Origin: Punica granatum
Taxonomy: Eukaryota > Streptophyta > Magnoliopsida > Myrtales > Lythraceae
Assembly: GCF_007655135.1 (NCBI RefSeq)
Contig: NC_045129.1
Span: forward strand, 31,063,122 to 31,127,121
Length of the DNA: 64,000 bases
Direction of reading: 5' to 3'
Shown: one piece after another, positions 11,144-22,360 of the stretch
Layout of the letters: each line of letters begins with the position of its first letter
Numbering within the stretch: the first letter of the stretch is position 1
Position numbers and translations under genes: made by a program
Notes under the pieces: model-generated
Told to the model about the DNA's origin: nothing
Database searches by the model: none
What the model saw: the letters and a program-made list of their open reading frames with translations, nothing else

Positions 11144-13506
11144 TTAAATATAATTTCCAAATTTATCACCTAATTTCCATAAAATTCTCAGATTTATGAC
11201 ATGGTTTCATAAAATTGCCAAATTTATGTTGTGGGTTAAAATTATTTGCTAAAATGTTATTCTCCGATATTATTTGTTTGCATGATTGTCAAATCCAAAT
11301 ATCCAAACACTCGAGATGCATCACCCCAAGTATTCCAACCTTTCTCGAGGTCATTCTTAAGGTTTACTTCTTTCATAAATCTTTTTCGTAGATTCAAATG
11401 GTTGGTGATTAGTTATACTATGGATTTTCAATCGCATACATTGATGACATACAGCTCTAACTATTGATGATGCTTATAATATTCATATTATCTTAAATTT
11501 TATATTGTCTTGTGTAGTTAAAGTATTGATTAAAAAAAAAGCAAAAATTGATGAAAAATAAGTAGAATGACATTTTAAAAAAGATATAAAATAATAGGCC
11601 ATTCTTTTGTAGGAATTTATTTAGTCACGGGCGTAACTAGTCCAATTGAACATAATTGACTGAAAATATAACACGGTCGACTGGAGCAAAGGTGCCGTCA
11701 ATTATGTTCATTTTGTAGTTGACTATGTTCAACTGGATCGGTTCCTACTCGGGATCGGATAAACTCCCTTCTTTTGTAACAACTGAAAGTTTAGGATAGA
11801 TTCTTATGTTGCTGCAAATATTGGGATTTTTTGGGCAACTATTCCAAAAAATTTTAAACTACATAATAAATCAGAGAATTTTATTAAACGATTGGATAAG
11901 TTTGAAAATCTTATTAAATCATGTGATAAAATTGGGACTTTTATAAACTGTGTGTAACTAGTCTCGAATCTTGCGAATTGCGCAAGCGCTATCGGTTGTT
12001 CAAATTTTTAACAATCCGCTGGAACACAATTCTAATTTTTGTATGGGAGGAGGATTTTCATAGAAAATATAAAATTGAAATTAATGAAATAATTGTGAAA
12101 ATAATTCATTTACGTATTAAATAACATAGAATCGAAGAGTGAGTTGATGGGAATGCTCGCAAATCCTATGTGGAAGGTTTTCGTGGATCGAATGGAGGAC
12201 CCTCGTTAGCAGGAGGTTAATCAATTTATTTTCACATAAAAGAAGACATATGAAGAATAAAAAAAATTAATTATTTTAACAATTTGAGGAATTAGCTGAG
12301 AAATATATCTTACGACTTACTCAACTATGTAGTATTGGCCAAAATATGTAGTAATGCATCTAATATAAATAAAACATATTACAATTTCAATATCAATCAT
12401 AAATTTATCATATAATTATAAAGTAGAGTAATTGCTTTACTCCATGTATGCCTGGATAGTGAGGAATTAATGAAATAAAAATTTGCTTATAATAAAACAT
12501 TATTTAAAAAACAAAGAATTTGAATATTTAAGATTTTTCTTTTTAAGATTTTTATATTGAACTTATTTTTGTGCAAATTATGTTCAATATTTTTATATTA
12601 TCAGCGTTTTTATTGTTCTCTTATTTTCATGAATGAAAATATACATGCGAATTTGTGGGGCTCAATTGTTTTGTTTTCTTTTACAATTTTAAATTCATCA
12701 TTTATTTTTAATGTATTTATATAGGTTATTGTATTAAATAAAGTGAGTGAAGAGACACTCAACCAATGAATTAAAATTAAATACCTATAATAGATTGATG
12801 CAGGTCCATCCTCCCTGCCAATCTACCAAGTCAGCCATTCATAAAACAGTTGCATTTGCCTGCACTGCAATCAAAATTATCGTCCATTGGCGTCTTTGGC
12901 TGCACTGCGACGAGATCGTACGTCAATAGAATGCCATAAGATGGCACTTCGGTCTGATGGTTTCCCGGAATCTAACGCTTTTGGTCTGGGACTTGGCGGA
13001 GATGTGGATTTGGGCCTCTTCTTATGGTAACGTACGCGCAGAGCTCGGCCCAAGCAGCTCTTGAGATAATGGGCTTCTGCAGGCCCGGCCCAGTATGAGT
13101 CCGTGCATTTTGTGATAGGGCCGGATCAGGCCCAACTCTTTGTTGGTGCCCCCGATTCTTTTAATTTAGAGGGCATCGATAACCATCCAAGTCATGAGGA
13201 TCCTTTTCGAGCTCTCCCTCGAATGACTCGGAGCTGCAATTAGACATTCTTGGTGTACCACGAGATACTGGTGCGACCAAAATTGCAACAAGAGTGAGAC
13301 TTCCATGGTCATTTTATGACCTTTTCTTATTTCCGATGACACGTCCATTGGAGCAAAATGAAGAAACGGTGAAAGTGACAAGTCTTTATGTGGTGAAAAG
13401 AATTAAAATCCATGATGTCAGTAAGTTCGCAATCTTACCCTGAGGGGATGAATATGATTTGATGCAGTTCCTCCTTTGAGTACGTCACTCTTCCATCATG
13501 TACAAA

Positions 13507-13538
<32 letters not shown>

Positions 13539-13770
13539 ATATGGAAGAAGCAAAAAGGCCACAATCTTGAGTACTCAAAACGCGGGGCAAGGAACTGGGC
13601 CACATCTGATTTATGTCACACCCACGAATTCTTGGATAAACAATTGTTTGATCACCCAAAAAAAAAAAAAGATTTTTCTGTGGGGTCAGCTTCATGTGAT
13701 GTTTACCGCTAATAATAATCTTTGGTGTAAACAACTTAATGTCAAAAAAGTTGATTTTACATAATGACGC
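11144..13770. other. Gene-poor intergenic DNA
   Basis: About 2.6 kb with no supportable gene. A weak inverted repeat near 11636-11775 (TCCAATTGAACATAATTGAC ... GTTGACTATGTTCAACTGGA) resembles another near 22690-22840 and both end in a GATA..CTCCCTTCT-like stretch, so they may be copies of one degraded MITE. Short frames at 12747-12929, 13166-13381 and 13435-13764 have no recognisable domains. A (TA)n microsatellite lies near 13506-13540. Confidence 0.45.
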
Positions 13771-14130
13771 TTATCCTTATCTTATATTTAATAGATTCTA
13801 AATTAGATTGTCGTCAATAGCATTTTATATTCTTACATTTTTCCTCTTATATATATTTTTAATATAAAATGTGCCAATCTCTGTTTTAGCCGAAAAAACA
13901 AGTATCTTAAATATGGACCTGTCTTTATGAAATTATGGATAGAGGGTTGGTCTTATTCAATGTGGAGGTGTCGTGTTTTCTCTCCTAATGACGAGCACAA
14001 AATTATTGCATGAATTCGACATTATATCTAAAAGAACGTTATGGGGACCCGTAAAAGTCGACATCGGTTGTCCTAAATTGGTGTGACTATGAGTACGCTA
14101 TATCTTTCTCTCATTATCACATATAGTATC
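13771..14130 (+). repeat. Direct repeat unit, copy 1 (uninterrupted)
   Basis: About 360 bp beginning TTATCCTTATCTTATAT and ending GTTATCACATATAGTAT-like sequence. A second copy starts immediately after (about 14131) and is now split into three pieces by two transposon insertions: 14131-14233, 15255-15443 and 17689-17785. This copy serves as the empty-site reference for both insertions. Function of the unit is unknown; no coding potential. Confidence 0.7.
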
Positions 14131-14233
14131 TTATCCTTATCTTATATCTAATGGATTCTAAATTTAATTCTCCTCAATAGCATTTTATATTCTTACATTT
14201 TTCCTCTTATATATATATATATATATATATATT

Positions 14234-15254
14234 GAGTTAATTGTATCGGTGATCCAAAATGTTTCATAAATGTTTCAGGTTGGTTCAAAATATTTTTTTG
14301 GTAACTTGTTAGTACATTAAGTTTCAAAACCGTTTCGATATAATATATTCCGTCATCTATATTTGACGCCATTTCTACACCAAACTTTTTAAAATTACAA
14401 AACGACCCAAAGTTTTATAATTTTTCAAAATGTACCCCACATTCTCTTTCTTCCTTCTCGACTTTCTCTCTCTTCTGCAAGTTCTCTCTCTCTCTCTCTT
14501 CATCCTCCTCAGTCACACCGCTGCCGACTCCGATCTCACTACGGAGCTCCTCGTCTTAATCAGTAGTAGCAACAACCCTCTCCTCCACGTTCACTACTCT
14601 GTTCTTCTCCCTCGCCTCCTTCGTTTCACACGGGCCATTCTCAACAAGCGGCGGATCGAGTTGAATCCTCACCGGGACGAGCTGGCTCGGCGAGGAGAGC
14701 TTTGACCGGGGTGAAGGGCATCGAAAGTAGTCCAAATACACCTCGAACACAGTCGGAGTGGAATCAACAGCCCTCATCTTGCCCAACAAGACCTTCTTCT
14801 CGCAGTCCTCCCCGAAATCGAGGAGCCCATCGATCAAGAGCAACTCCCACTCATCAAGATCCATGCTTTCCGGTGTAGAGGTGATCAAGGGCAATGATTA
14901 AGCAGTTGGGTCGACAGGGGAGGGTAGATATAGGGCCAGAAAGGTTCAAGCTTGGGGTCAGATCGAGACTGGAACGGGAGAATAGGAGGAAGAGAAAGAT
15001 AGAACTTGCAGAAGAGAGAGAAAGTCGAAAAGGAAGAGAGAGAGAATGCGGGGTGCGTTTTGAAAAATTATAAAATTTTGGGTCATTTTGTAATTTTAAA
15101 AAGTTTGGAATAGAAATGACGTCAAACACAGATGACGGAATGTACTATATCGAAACGGTTTTGAAACTTAATGTACCAACAAGTTACCAAAAAAATATTT
15201 TGGACCAACTTGAAATATTCATGAAACCTTTTAGATCACCGGTGCAATTAACCC
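14234..15254. mobile_element. Pack-MULE-like element carrying a captured gene fragment
   Basis: A 1,021-bp element with terminal inverted repeats of roughly 250 bp. Left arm starts GAGTTAATTGTATCGGTGATC; right arm mirrors it and ends ATTAACCC. Flanking nonamers ATATATATT and ATATATTTT match at 8 of 9 positions, fitting Mutator-like target duplication. The centre (about 14500-15000) is GC-rich, is not palindromic and has a coding-like frame on the minus strand. No transposase frame is present, so it is non-autonomous. Confidence 0.8.
14556..14864 (-). pseudogene. Captured host-gene fragment inside the MULE
   Basis: An uninterrupted 102-codon frame from the ATG at 14864 to a TAA at 14556. It begins MDLDEWELLLIDGLLDF and later has VFEVYLDYFRCPSPRS and SQLVPVRIQLDP. 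To my recollection this pattern (MDxxEWExLxDDGFLDF, then Y-F-x-CPSP, then QLVPxxIQL) matches the N-terminus of an unnamed family of small plant proteins of unknown function. That it is a transduplicated exon is inferred from its position between MULE arms. The parent gene is not in this window. Codon use is GC-rich and unlike the AT-rich flanks. Whether it is transcribed cannot be told. Confidence 0.55.
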
Positions 15255-15443
15255 ATATATTTTTTTATAAACATGCGAATCTCTTTTTTAGCCTAAAAAC
15301 AAGTATCTCAAATATGGGGCCGTCTTTATGACAATATGGATATAGGCCTAGTTTTATTCAATGTGGAGGGGTCCTGTTTTCTCTGACGAGCACAAAATTA
15401 TTACATAAATTCGACATTATATTTAAAAGAAAGTAGTGAGGAT

Positions 15444-17688
15444 TAGGGGTGTGCACGGATACCAAGTATACCCGGAATCGGTCGAAACCTACCCGGTAGG
15501 GTAGGGTCCGGGTAGCTCGTATTGAAAATTGGGTAGGGTCCGGGTATCAAAATAAAGAACCGGTGAAATCCGGTTCCGTTTCTGGTTCCAACATACAAGG
15601 TACCCAAAATCGAAACCGGAACCAATATCTGGAACCGAATGGTAATTTCTAAAGAAAAAGAAAAAAAGAAAAAGAAAGAGGTAAAGTCAGTCTCAGGAGT
15701 CAGGAAGACAGGAAGGAACACTGCTCAACTTCCGTCTCCAACTCTGTAACCTAAATCGGCTTTCGTCTTCGAATCTCCACTCCAGCTCCTCTCCGTCGCT
15801 CGCCAGCCTCGCTTCTTGTCTCCAAGTGTGCTCGTGATCCCATTTCCCGGTGAGCTTCTGTTCTGCCTCCTCTCCGTTGCTCTCATTTCCTTTTACTTGG
15901 AAATTCACGTGCTTAGGTTTTTCTTTGTTCATTGATGCCAAATATCAGCTGTGATCATGGAACTCCATGCAAGATCTGTTTTTTGCTTCAAATAAATTCA
16001 TCTGCCGCCAACTTGTAACCTATTTTGCACATAGGGAGAGTTTGAGTTTCATCGACCTCTTAATGATTGTCAGTAAGACGTCAGTAGGAGAGAAATAAGA
16101 ATGCCAGTGACCTTGGATGATTTTGCAGTATAATTTAGTAGAACTGAATTTGGATTCATTCATTTCGGTTGAATGTAACTCTGTGGGTGGCGGTGGGTTT
16201 GTGCTATAGTTCATTGTTCGAGGGCCAAGTTCTTCCTTTTTTACTTTTTGTGACATCTTCACTGATTGCCAAGAATATGTGAATGATTTATAGTTCATAA
16301 AACCATCTGATTCTGCTATGAAGCTATGGGTCGCTTATTTTTGAATAAAAATAATAGAGATGAAGAGGAAACAAAGCAACGTACAAGGTAAAATTTTTAG
16401 AAAATTAACCAAAACTTTTAAAATCCGCGAATGATAACAAAGAGCCCCCTGTTCTTAAACTCGTGCAATTCAATATAGTACTACAACCATCTTTAAAAAT
16501 TGAGCGCTCTGAGCTGGACGAGAAAATATAAAACCAGATAGAACAAAGGAAGCAAGTTGTAAGTTACAGGATCAATGCCAACTCTACAGGTTGGGGCTAG
16601 CACATCATTTAGCCATTCACAGGGAGTAGGAACTCCCAAATTACCAACCCGCATAAGAATCCAACTGGGGCTCAATTGCTGCCATGAATAATTTTTGTGA
16701 TTTATAATTTTCGCTGACTGCCATGAATATCTTCACTGCTTCAGGATGGGTGTTTCCCTTATCGAACCGGGCCATACAAATATTTGATGGTTCTTTTCCA
16801 TTTTGCTTGAACACTTTCTCGTTATTCCAATATAGTAATGTATAAATCTGGTTATTATGCAGTTGATATCTCTTAATAACATACAAGAAACAGAAAGCTA
16901 AGCTAGGAATATATTGAATTGATCGCATAACAGACATCATTCTTTCGAAAAATCTATGAGAAGAGAGATTGCTTTTGCTTGGCTTGGGCTTTTCCTTTGC
17001 TTGTATGTGTATTATTACATGAATTACTGATCTTAGGCTTCCTGTTTTTTCTTGCACTGGAATTGCTAATTAATTGATGATTGATATGATTATTTGCTTA
17101 AATATTTATTGCATATGGAAAATTCGACTAACAATACCATTGCTGATAATGAGTCTACATGCGGGGTATCATCGACCAAAGTGGGCTCTAAGAAGTCAAG
17201 GTCCGAGGTTTGGGATCATTTTTATAAGGGCAAAGATGAGAAAAATGGAAAGAATGTTTCCATTTGTAATTACTGCAATTCATTTCTTGCTTATTGTGTT
17301 GATTGGGCTACTTCATCAATATGGAAGTATTTGAAAACTTGCTCAAAATATCCCCAAAATCTTGACAAAGCAAAAGTTGATATCATCATTTTGTTGTGTG
17401 AGATCGTATTATGGATGTTTACTTTTGTGGATGGATTGATGAGACATTATTTTTTATTCTTGTGGATTAATCTAAATCTATGTCGATATTATATTTACCG
17501 TGATTTCTGATTATGGGTGGAATATTTTTAGTTTTATTTAGCGAGATAAAAAAATTGACAAGTTCCAACGGGGTACCCGGAACCTGTGGTATAATACAGG
17601 TTCCGGGTAGGTTCCGGGTCCAAGATTCAACAGGGTAGGGTCTGAGTATCGTGAAAAAAAATAGGGTACCCGGAACTGACCACCCCTA
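15444..17688 (+). mobile_element. Deleted hAT transposon
   Basis: Inverted ends TAGGGGTGTGCACGGATACC (left) and the mirror of GGTACCCGGAACTGACCACCCCTA (right), with subterminal CCGGGTA/GGTTCCGGG motifs typical of this hAT group. Flanking octamers GTGAGGAT and ATGAGGAC share the core TGAGGA. It interrupts direct-repeat copy 2, whose other copy shows the unoccupied site. Inside are a promoter or 5' UTR-like GC-richer stretch (about 15690-15900) and a short BED-finger frame, but no hAT catalytic or dimerisation domain, so it cannot move by itself. Confidence 0.75.
17115..17510 (+). pseudogene. Truncated hAT transposase remnant with BED-type zinc finger
   Basis: An ATG-initiated frame of 131 codons. 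Residues about 25-85 follow the BED-finger layout of plant hAT transposases: KKSRSEVWDHFYKG, then CNYC, then SSIWKYLKTC. In intact fingers histidines occupy the region before the last cysteine (the SHLxxHLKxC pattern); here those positions read Ile and Tyr, so zinc binding is probably lost. After the finger the frame runs into a hydrophobic, unrelated tail and stops. The catalytic domain and the C-terminal dimerisation domain are absent. It is most likely a fossil of the transposase gene of the enclosing element. Confidence 0.7.
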
Positions 17689-17982
17689 ATGAGGACCCGT
17701 AAAAGGCAACATTGGTTGTCCTAAGTTCGTGTGACTATGAGTACGCCATATCTTTCTCTCGTTATCACATGTAGTATCTAATTTTGTGATACCCATGATA
17801 ATCTAACAAGTATTGTATTTTCGCGGGTGGAAAAGAACGGACATGACAACATACGTGACGGCGTGAAGACTTGGCCAAGGAAATAACAAACTTAACTATT
17901 AATTATATGCAAAGTGTTGAGAGATAATATGAAATCAAAAACTAAAACTATATTCCAAACTATATGAAATATAAAACATAAT

Positions 17983-18232
17983 GTGTTTGGTATTAGAATT
18001 AAGTAGAGTTGAGTTTTGATTTTAATTGGGTTGTAATGATTGTATTGTTAAATTATAAGAAAAAGTGTGAAAAAGTAATGAATAGTTGAGAGAATTTAGT
18101 ATTAAAAATTGAATTGAATGGTTAAAAAAAATTGAAGAAAAAATAATTGTATTGTTGACTTTTGTTGTGTAGTGAATAAAGTTCAACTTAGAGTTAAAAT
18201 TTTAAAAATCGACCCTAAGACCAAACGGGTGC
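17983..18232. repeat. MITE, family B copy 1
   Basis: About 250 bp with inverted ends GTGTTTGGTATTAGAATTAAG (left) and the mirror of CGACCCTAAGACCAAACGGG (right). The body (GAGTTTTGATTTTAATTGGG, TTATAAGAAAAAGTGTGAAA) is shared with 35031-35270 and, in part, 39752-39945. TGTTTGG ends suggest a Tourist/Harbinger-type MITE. Confidence 0.65.
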
Positions 18233-19011
18233 CAATCTCTGAACTTTAAGCTATTTTAATTGTTTCATACTTGATGTATTCTTTTTAACGGTTAATTGCG
18301 TAAAAACACTCAACCATTATAGTCAATTTCAAATCTATACCCACTTTTAAATCTTTGTTAATATAAAACTTTTGGCAATTTTTTTTCTTCATATGCTTTT
18401 ATTGATTTATATCTTTTAAATTCGCGTTTAAAAGGTCACGTTGATTCAAAACTGACGATCCCGACCTCTTTCAAGGTTCTAAAACCTCTAACAACCTTGC
18501 CATCAATCTGATTGGACAAGGACGACTTAGATCGCAGCTCTTTTTATTAGCTAATATGGTTAATTATTTGTAAAATTTTAAAAATGTTAACAATTTTCAT
18601 GTTTTTTAGACGTTTTTACCGTGCTGATTCACTAAAATGAGAATAAAATAGGTAAAAGTTGACAAAATATCAACAGAATTCCATATATTACCAAAAAACT
18701 TTAAAACCATAGGCTTTATTTTTTGTAACAATTCACATGTTGGAATTAATTGAAATGGGCAGCAAACATTGGGTCTTTCTACATAATTATCCTTATTTTC
18801 AATAACAATAAAATGTCCCTACATTTGGTCTCAATTGAAAATTTATCATAACGTTTCATTTATTGCGAAAAAGACTTATAATTCCAAATCTTTGCATATA
18901 TAGGACTGTGTTGACTTTTTGTTAATTTTTACTACCCTTCTCAACATTTCAACAATTTAAAACCGAATACATTTTATTGCTATATGAAAATTATGAATAC
19001 CTTTGAAAATT
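18233..19011. other. Intergenic DNA
   Basis: AT-rich DNA without a supportable gene or RNA. No repeat ends recognised. Confidence 0.5.
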
Positions 19012-19739
19012 GGATAAATTGCACTGGTGGTCCAAAATGTTTTACAAATATTTTATTATGGTCTAAAAAGTTTTTTTCTCTACATGATGGTACAAAATGT
19101 TTCAAAATTATTTCATGATGGTACAAACCGTCAATTGGCCCTAACGCCGTTAATATTTTGCTGACGTGGCGCGTCCTATGTGTCACTTTTGTTACGTAGA
19201 ACCAATCATAGTGCGTCACATCATTTAAAAAAAAATAAAATTTTAAAAAGTCCAAAAAAATACAAAAAATAATAAAAAAATACAAAAAAAGAGTAAAAAT
19301 TTAGAAAAAAAATAAAATAATTTTTAAATAATTTTTTATTTTAAAAAAATAAATTTTAAAAAAAATTAAATTTAATATTAAAATTATTTTTAATTTAAAA
19401 ATAATAAAAATCATTTAAAATTTTAATTTTTAATTTTAAATTAAAAGTTTAAAATTATTTTTAAAAGTTTTAAAAATTTAAAATTATTTTAGAATTATTT
19501 TTAGAAGTTTTAAAATTTTTAAATTTTTAGAATTATTTAAAATTTTTTGGCCACGTCAGCAAGGAGGTGACACGTACTAGCCACGTCAGTATCGGCTTGA
19601 CGGCGTCAAGTTCGAGTTGACGGTTTGTACCATCATGAAACAACTTTGAAACATTTTGTACCATCATGTAGCGAAAAAAATTTTTTAGACCATAATGAAA
19701 CATTTATAAAACATTTTGGACTATCAGTACAACTTACCC
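19012..19739. mobile_element. Non-autonomous MULE-like element, AT-rich core
   Basis: A 728-bp element with inverted arms of about 190 bp: GGATAAATTGCACTGGTGGT at the left, mirrored by GGGTAAGTTGTACTGATAGT read inward from the right. Flanks TTGAAAATT and TTAAAAATT match at 8 of 9 bases. Motifs such as GATGGTACAAAATGTTTCAAA occur in both arms, and the inner ends carry CCACGTCAGC-type motifs also seen in the element at 9037. The core (about 19225-19550) is nearly pure A and T. Confidence 0.8.
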
Positions 19740-21540
19740 TTAAAAATTGGAACTGTTCAACACTATTATTTGTAATCGACCGCTGTAGAATTAATCACTG
19801 ACTACTAGAAACTGTAGAAAAGGTTCCCCAAATTAGTAGATCTTGACGAAAAAGTTGGTGTTGCCCGAGATGGCCTATCAAAGTTTTCAAACATCTGAAT
19901 TTGACATCTAAGGGTCAAGAAAAGAAAAGCATATTTGCGAGTCCCATTTTAGAAAAATTTTAAAATTAGAAGCCTTTTACTGAACAGTTATATGCTTTTT
20001 TCAGTTATAAAATAAATTTATAGGCCTAATATAATAAAATAATAAATAATAAATAACTAATAAAGAAATATGAGTAATTTTAAAATAACTTATAATCAAA
20101 TTAATAAGTATGAATATGCTCTACTGCGCTATATCTTCTTCCTTTGTCGAGAATCCAAATAGACTTATCTTTCTTAAAATATTGGTATTCCAAAATAAAA
20201 TCAACCAATGAGAATTATCTTTTTGCAAGATTTGGATCTTGGATAATATTCTTAAATCATGGCGGGGTCCTCCAGCGTGTCTATGTGTATCCATCATAAC
20301 CGATGGCCACCAATCGAGCAAAAAATAAAAAATAAAAAACAATAAAAGAAAAACCAATGGCCACCAGTCCAAGAATAAAGAATAATTGATGCTTGTTTGG
20401 CTCTCTCTAATAATTGGCCGGTTTCTTTCTATCGGATCAACAAGATCTTTGTATTTATATATCTTGAATGAATTAAGCAACATATTCGCCATCAACCAAC
20501 ATTCGAAATGAGTGTAGGAGTTGTTTATTTCTCCTTGTCCAGCCTCATTAGATCAATGGTTAGATGATTTCACAGGAAACAAAGACAAAACAAGTTTATG
20601 ATCAATGAAAATTGGTAGAATTATACCATCAGAGCCACGGCGGTGATAGCAGATCTTTGGGATGTCTTAATGGACCTTTGAGATGGTTTGGGATCTTGGG
20701 TATCGGAAAGTTATATCGGATGTTGCTTTTCAAGTTATTGCTCGGCCGTTGCCTTGGGGAGAGGATCATCTTTTGTATGTGGTCTTCTTCCTCTTGTGTG
20801 CAGGCTATTCGAGTCATGCTAACACATGAAGAGAAGGGTTTGGAGAGCGAGAGAACTTTCCTCCTTGTGGAAAATTCATTACAAGAAATGGAAAGAAACC
20901 ACTCTCTCCTTATTTTCCCTTTGCTATGAAGAATGTGCCATACTTTGTTCACCGAATATAAAAATGTTTTGTTTGCTTATATCCTAATATGATAATTAAG
21001 AGATTACAAGTTTAATACTTAGTAAAACAATTAGTAACCCTTTTATTAGCTATTAAAATTTCTATTCCATTGTAATAGATCAATTAGCATTCCCTATTTA
21101 AAAAAAAAGTGCCAAATTTCCAACTTGAGATAATTGATAAAAAATTAATTACCGTATCATTTCATTTCTTTTCATTTACTTGTCCATTCACAAGATATAA
21201 TACCCCATTTCTGTATTTCCTATTTTATTTTACTAATGTATTTAGGCTCCGACTCCTTACTTCACAAAGAAAAAAAATGATATTAATGATATCAAATAAT
21301 TTATCAAAACTCTTATTAGAAAATTTTAAAATCCTAATAATTTGAAAAAAAAATAAAATAAAATAAAAATCTTCAAAATCTTATGTAATCTAAACCTAAG
21401 CAATTCAAGCAATTCACTTTCAGATAATTTACTCAAAATATGTGCAGTTTACTCAATATGTCTAATTTACTCAAATATATCTAATTTATTAGCCAATAAA
21501 GCAATGGGTGATGCTACTAATTATTTTATTCTTGATCGTC
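19740..21540. other. Intergenic DNA, no recognised gene
   Basis: About 1.8 kb. Overlapping frames on both strands at 20612-20952 sit in a GC-richer patch but match no family that I recognise and have no splice-consistent partners. They could be a gene fragment or chance. The rest is AT-rich. Confidence 0.4.
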
Positions 21541-21544
21541 GGAT

Positions 21545-22360
21545 TTCCTGACATAATAACATTACCGTACAAGTGTCATATATTTTTTATCTTGAAGATT
21601 TACCTATGATATTTTGATATTTATAATGTCGGTCAGGTATCTTGTCGTCAAGATTCGGTCTCACCCATGAATGACCGAATTCAGTTCGATACAAAACCAA
21701 TCCAATTGCACCTGTTCAACCCAAATTTTAAAAATGATATAATTACTTAAAAATAATAATTGAACAAAGGCAACACCCCAGAAGAGCAAAACGCACCAGA
21801 TGGATTCTTGAGAGATTGAGTAGATGGGCCAGTCTTGACTTCGCGGGGGAAGCGAGATCCAAGAACTGAAGCTGGGTCTGCTCTCCTGAGCTCCAACGGA
21901 TGATATTGAGCTCGAAAGTAGGGAAAGCAAGGAGCATATTGTTTATTTTTTTTAAAGTATAATCCCTTTGTTTGATTGTTTATTTTTTTTTCAAGTGATT
22001 AAATTATTTTTAATTTGGATCGAGTCGGTGTAATTCGATCAGTTTTATATCAAACCGGATTCGGTCAACAACAAGATAAGTGGCCGAAATTATTGATAGT
22101 CAAAATATCATAGGTCAATATTCAAGATAAAAAAATAAAGGACACGTGTGTGGTTATGACTTTTGTCAATAATAAAATAACCGTGATGGTTATTTTTTGA
22201 GTTCATTCATTAGAGGTTTTACAGCGGTTGCCATCAAAAAATAACAATCACGGTTATTTTATTATTGACAAAAGTCATAACCACACAAGTGTCCTTAATT
22301 TTTTATCATTAATATTGACCTATGATATTTTGACTATCAATAATTTCAGTCATTTGGGTT
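21545..22360. repeat. Inverted-repeat cluster with three related arms and an inserted fragment
   Basis: Three copies of one arm sequence are present: forward at about 21550-21735, reversed at about 22005-22195, and forward again at about 22233-22355. Landmarks are ACCTATGATATTTTGA and its mirror TCAAAATATCATAGGT, and GACAAAAGTCATAACCACAC with its mirror. Between the first two arms lies a GC-richer segment (about 21760-21945) with splice-like composition and short open frames on the minus strand. This resembles a foldback or MULE-like element that captured host DNA, followed by a second partial copy. Target duplications were not resolved. Confidence 0.6.

Larger units (their letters stand above)
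14131..17785 (+). repeat. Direct repeat unit, copy 2, split by two transposons
   Basis: The pieces 14131-14233, 15255-15443 and 17689-17785 line up end to end with copy 1 at 13771-14130. Matching landmarks include TTCTTACATTTTTCCTCTTA, TTCAATGTGGAGG, GACGAGCACAAAATTATT and GTGTGACTATGAGTACGC. The first gap is filled by a MULE (14234-15254), the second by a hAT element (15444-17688). Confidence 0.7.

Noticed and set aside
12820..12915. Possible hairpin or small RNA with repeated CTGCACTGC motifs
   Set aside because: The motifs are direct, not inverted, repeats, so they cannot form a miRNA-type stem.
20612..20952. Overlapping frames on both strands in a GC-richer patch
   Set aside because: No recognised domain, no splice partners, and frames on both strands of equal length suggest chance or a decayed fragment.
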